This document shows, one piece after another, positions 63,469 to 64,000 of a DNA stretch of 64,000 nucleotides (positions are counted from its first letter, which is position 1; each line of letters begins with the position of its first letter). The position numbers and the translations under genes are program-made. The notes beneath the pieces were generated by a model. That model saw only the letters and a list, made by a program, of their open reading frames with translations, made no database searches and was not told where the DNA came from. This stretch comes from an uncultured Pelagibacteraceae bacterium (GTDB lineage Bacteria; Pseudomonadota; Alphaproteobacteria; Pelagibacterales; Pelagibacteraceae): the NCBI GenBank assembly GCA_902543485.1, contig CACBYP010000005.1, forward strand, positions 62,001-126,000. Reading direction: 5' to 3'.

Positions 63469-64000
63469 TAAGATTTTGATCCAATTTGTTTGGTTATTAG
63501 ATTAAGTCCTGTAGAATTTGAGCCCTTTATCATTAAAAAATCACCATTATTTAAATCATTTTTTATTATATTAAGAATTTCACTAGTTGATTTAAGTATT
63601 TTTCCTCTTTTTTGTGTTCTAATTTTGTTAAATGTTTCTGTGATATAATTCCCATAAACAAACAACTTTTTGAACTTTGCCTTATTTATATCTTTTGCAG
63701 CTTCAATATGAAGTTTTTTTGAAAATTTTCCTAATTCTAACATGTCGCCTAATAAGATAAATTTTTTATTTGGATTTACTTTTAAATTATCAAATTTCTT
63801 GATTGAGAAATTAAGAGATAATGGATTTGAGTTATAACTTTCATCTATTATATTAACTTTTTTAGAGCCGTCAGTGAATTTTTTTATATTTCCTCTACCA
63901 CTTGGTATTTTATAATTAGAAAAAAAGTTATTTTTTATTTTATCAATGATATTTAAACTTTTACAAACTGCTATGGAAGCCAATATATTATCCAAATAAG
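63468..64000 (-). CDS. murF: UDP-N-acetylmuramoyl-tripeptide-D-alanyl-D-alanine ligase (C-terminal part; gene runs off the window)
   Basis: The frame stays open beyond the track's TTG at 63995 to the window edge, so this is the 3' part of murF. Visible are the NILASIAVCKSLNI helix after the central domain, RGNIKKFTDGSKKVNIIDESYNSNPLS (the MurF-specific DESYNANP-like motif), FILLGDMLELG and the end FLMIKGSNSTGLNLI, matching the MurF C-terminal domain. It adds D-Ala-D-Ala from Ddl. Only about 177 of some 450 residues are in view; the P-loop lies outside. Confidence 0.93.
   Translation of the reverse strand, partial: YLDNILASIAVCKSLNIIDKIKNNFFSNYKIPSGRGNIKKFTDGSKKVNIIDESYNSNPLSLNFSIKKFDNLKVNPNKKFILLGDMLELGKFSKKLHIEAAKDINKAKFKKLFVYGNYITETFNKIRTQKRGKILKSTSEILNIIKNDLNNGDFLMIKGSNSTGLNLITKQIGSKS

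Noticed and set aside
1-64000. CRISPR arrays, insertion sequences, prophage, tRNA/rRNA genes
   Set aside because: No spaced repeat arrays, transposase or phage proteins, and no cloverleaf-like or rRNA-like segments were seen in any of the short intergenic gaps.

Overview
The window looks like a piece of a streamlined, very AT-rich alphaproteobacterial genome of the SAR11 / Candidatus Pelagibacter type. Supporting this are the strongly A+T-biased composition with Lys/Asn/Ile-rich proteins, almost no intergenic DNA, a blue-type proteorhodopsin followed by a ferredoxin and a ferredoxin-NADP reductase, a tandem glycine riboswitch ahead of gcvT, a TRAP transporter, and an alphaproteobacterial dcw/ligA gene order. 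I see no insertion sequence, prophage, CRISPR array, tRNA or rRNA. No stretch over 300 bases lacks a gene; the longest gap is about 214 bp, between proteorhodopsin and prpE.

Layout. 1-8.9 kb: the end of an SDR gene, then a minus-strand run gcvT-gcvH-gcvP followed by four lipid-modification genes (FAD oxidoreductase, DUF1365, Cfa-type methyltransferase, DUF3833 lipoprotein). The run is headed by the glycine riboswitch, which has a visible start-codon-sequestering expression platform. 8.9-12.7 kb: EamA permease, 5-oxoprolinase subunits pxpC and pxpB, divergent pxpA, and a TPR protein. 12.7-15.5 kb: TRAP transporter dctPQM with an internal hairpin between dctP and dctQ. 15.6-22.7 kb: terC; a minus-strand run psd-pssA-glycosyltransferase-rlmE-guaB-TPR-guaA-gloA, where GuaB lacks its CBS module. 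22.7-30.9 kb: icd; recA and alaS separated by a terminator; cupin, GFA protein, glycerate-kinase-like protein and TolC. 31-32.8 kb: an SOS-type umuDC operon with a LexA-box-like direct repeat. 32.8-35.1 kb: two glycosyltransferases flanking an unlisted 34-aa membrane ORF. 35.1-38.4 kb: dksA, a frameshifted glutathione S-transferase, FNR, ferredoxin, proteorhodopsin. 38.6-50 kb: propionyl-CoA synthetase, SMR protein, dihydroorotase, ygfZ, MazG-like protein, fumC, AsmA-like protein, UvrD-type helicase, aminopeptidase P. 50-64 kb: ligA, bamD, lpxC and the dcw cluster ftsA-ftsQ-ddl-murB-murC-murG-ftsW-murD-mraY-murF (cut by the window end). ftsZ and recN are missing from their usual places.

How the genes work together. 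Glycine senses its own cleavage system through an RNA switch. Light energy (proteorhodopsin) sits beside a small iron-sulfur electron-transfer set. 5-oxoproline is probably hydrolysed by PxpABC, next to a carboxylate TRAP importer. Phospholipid head-group synthesis (pssA, psd) is in one run with purine synthesis (guaB, guaA). The last 14 kb builds the cell wall and division machinery. All ten convergent gene pairs are separated by at most five bases or overlap. The only three clear terminator hairpins lie inside co-directional runs, just after dctP, recA and proteorhodopsin.
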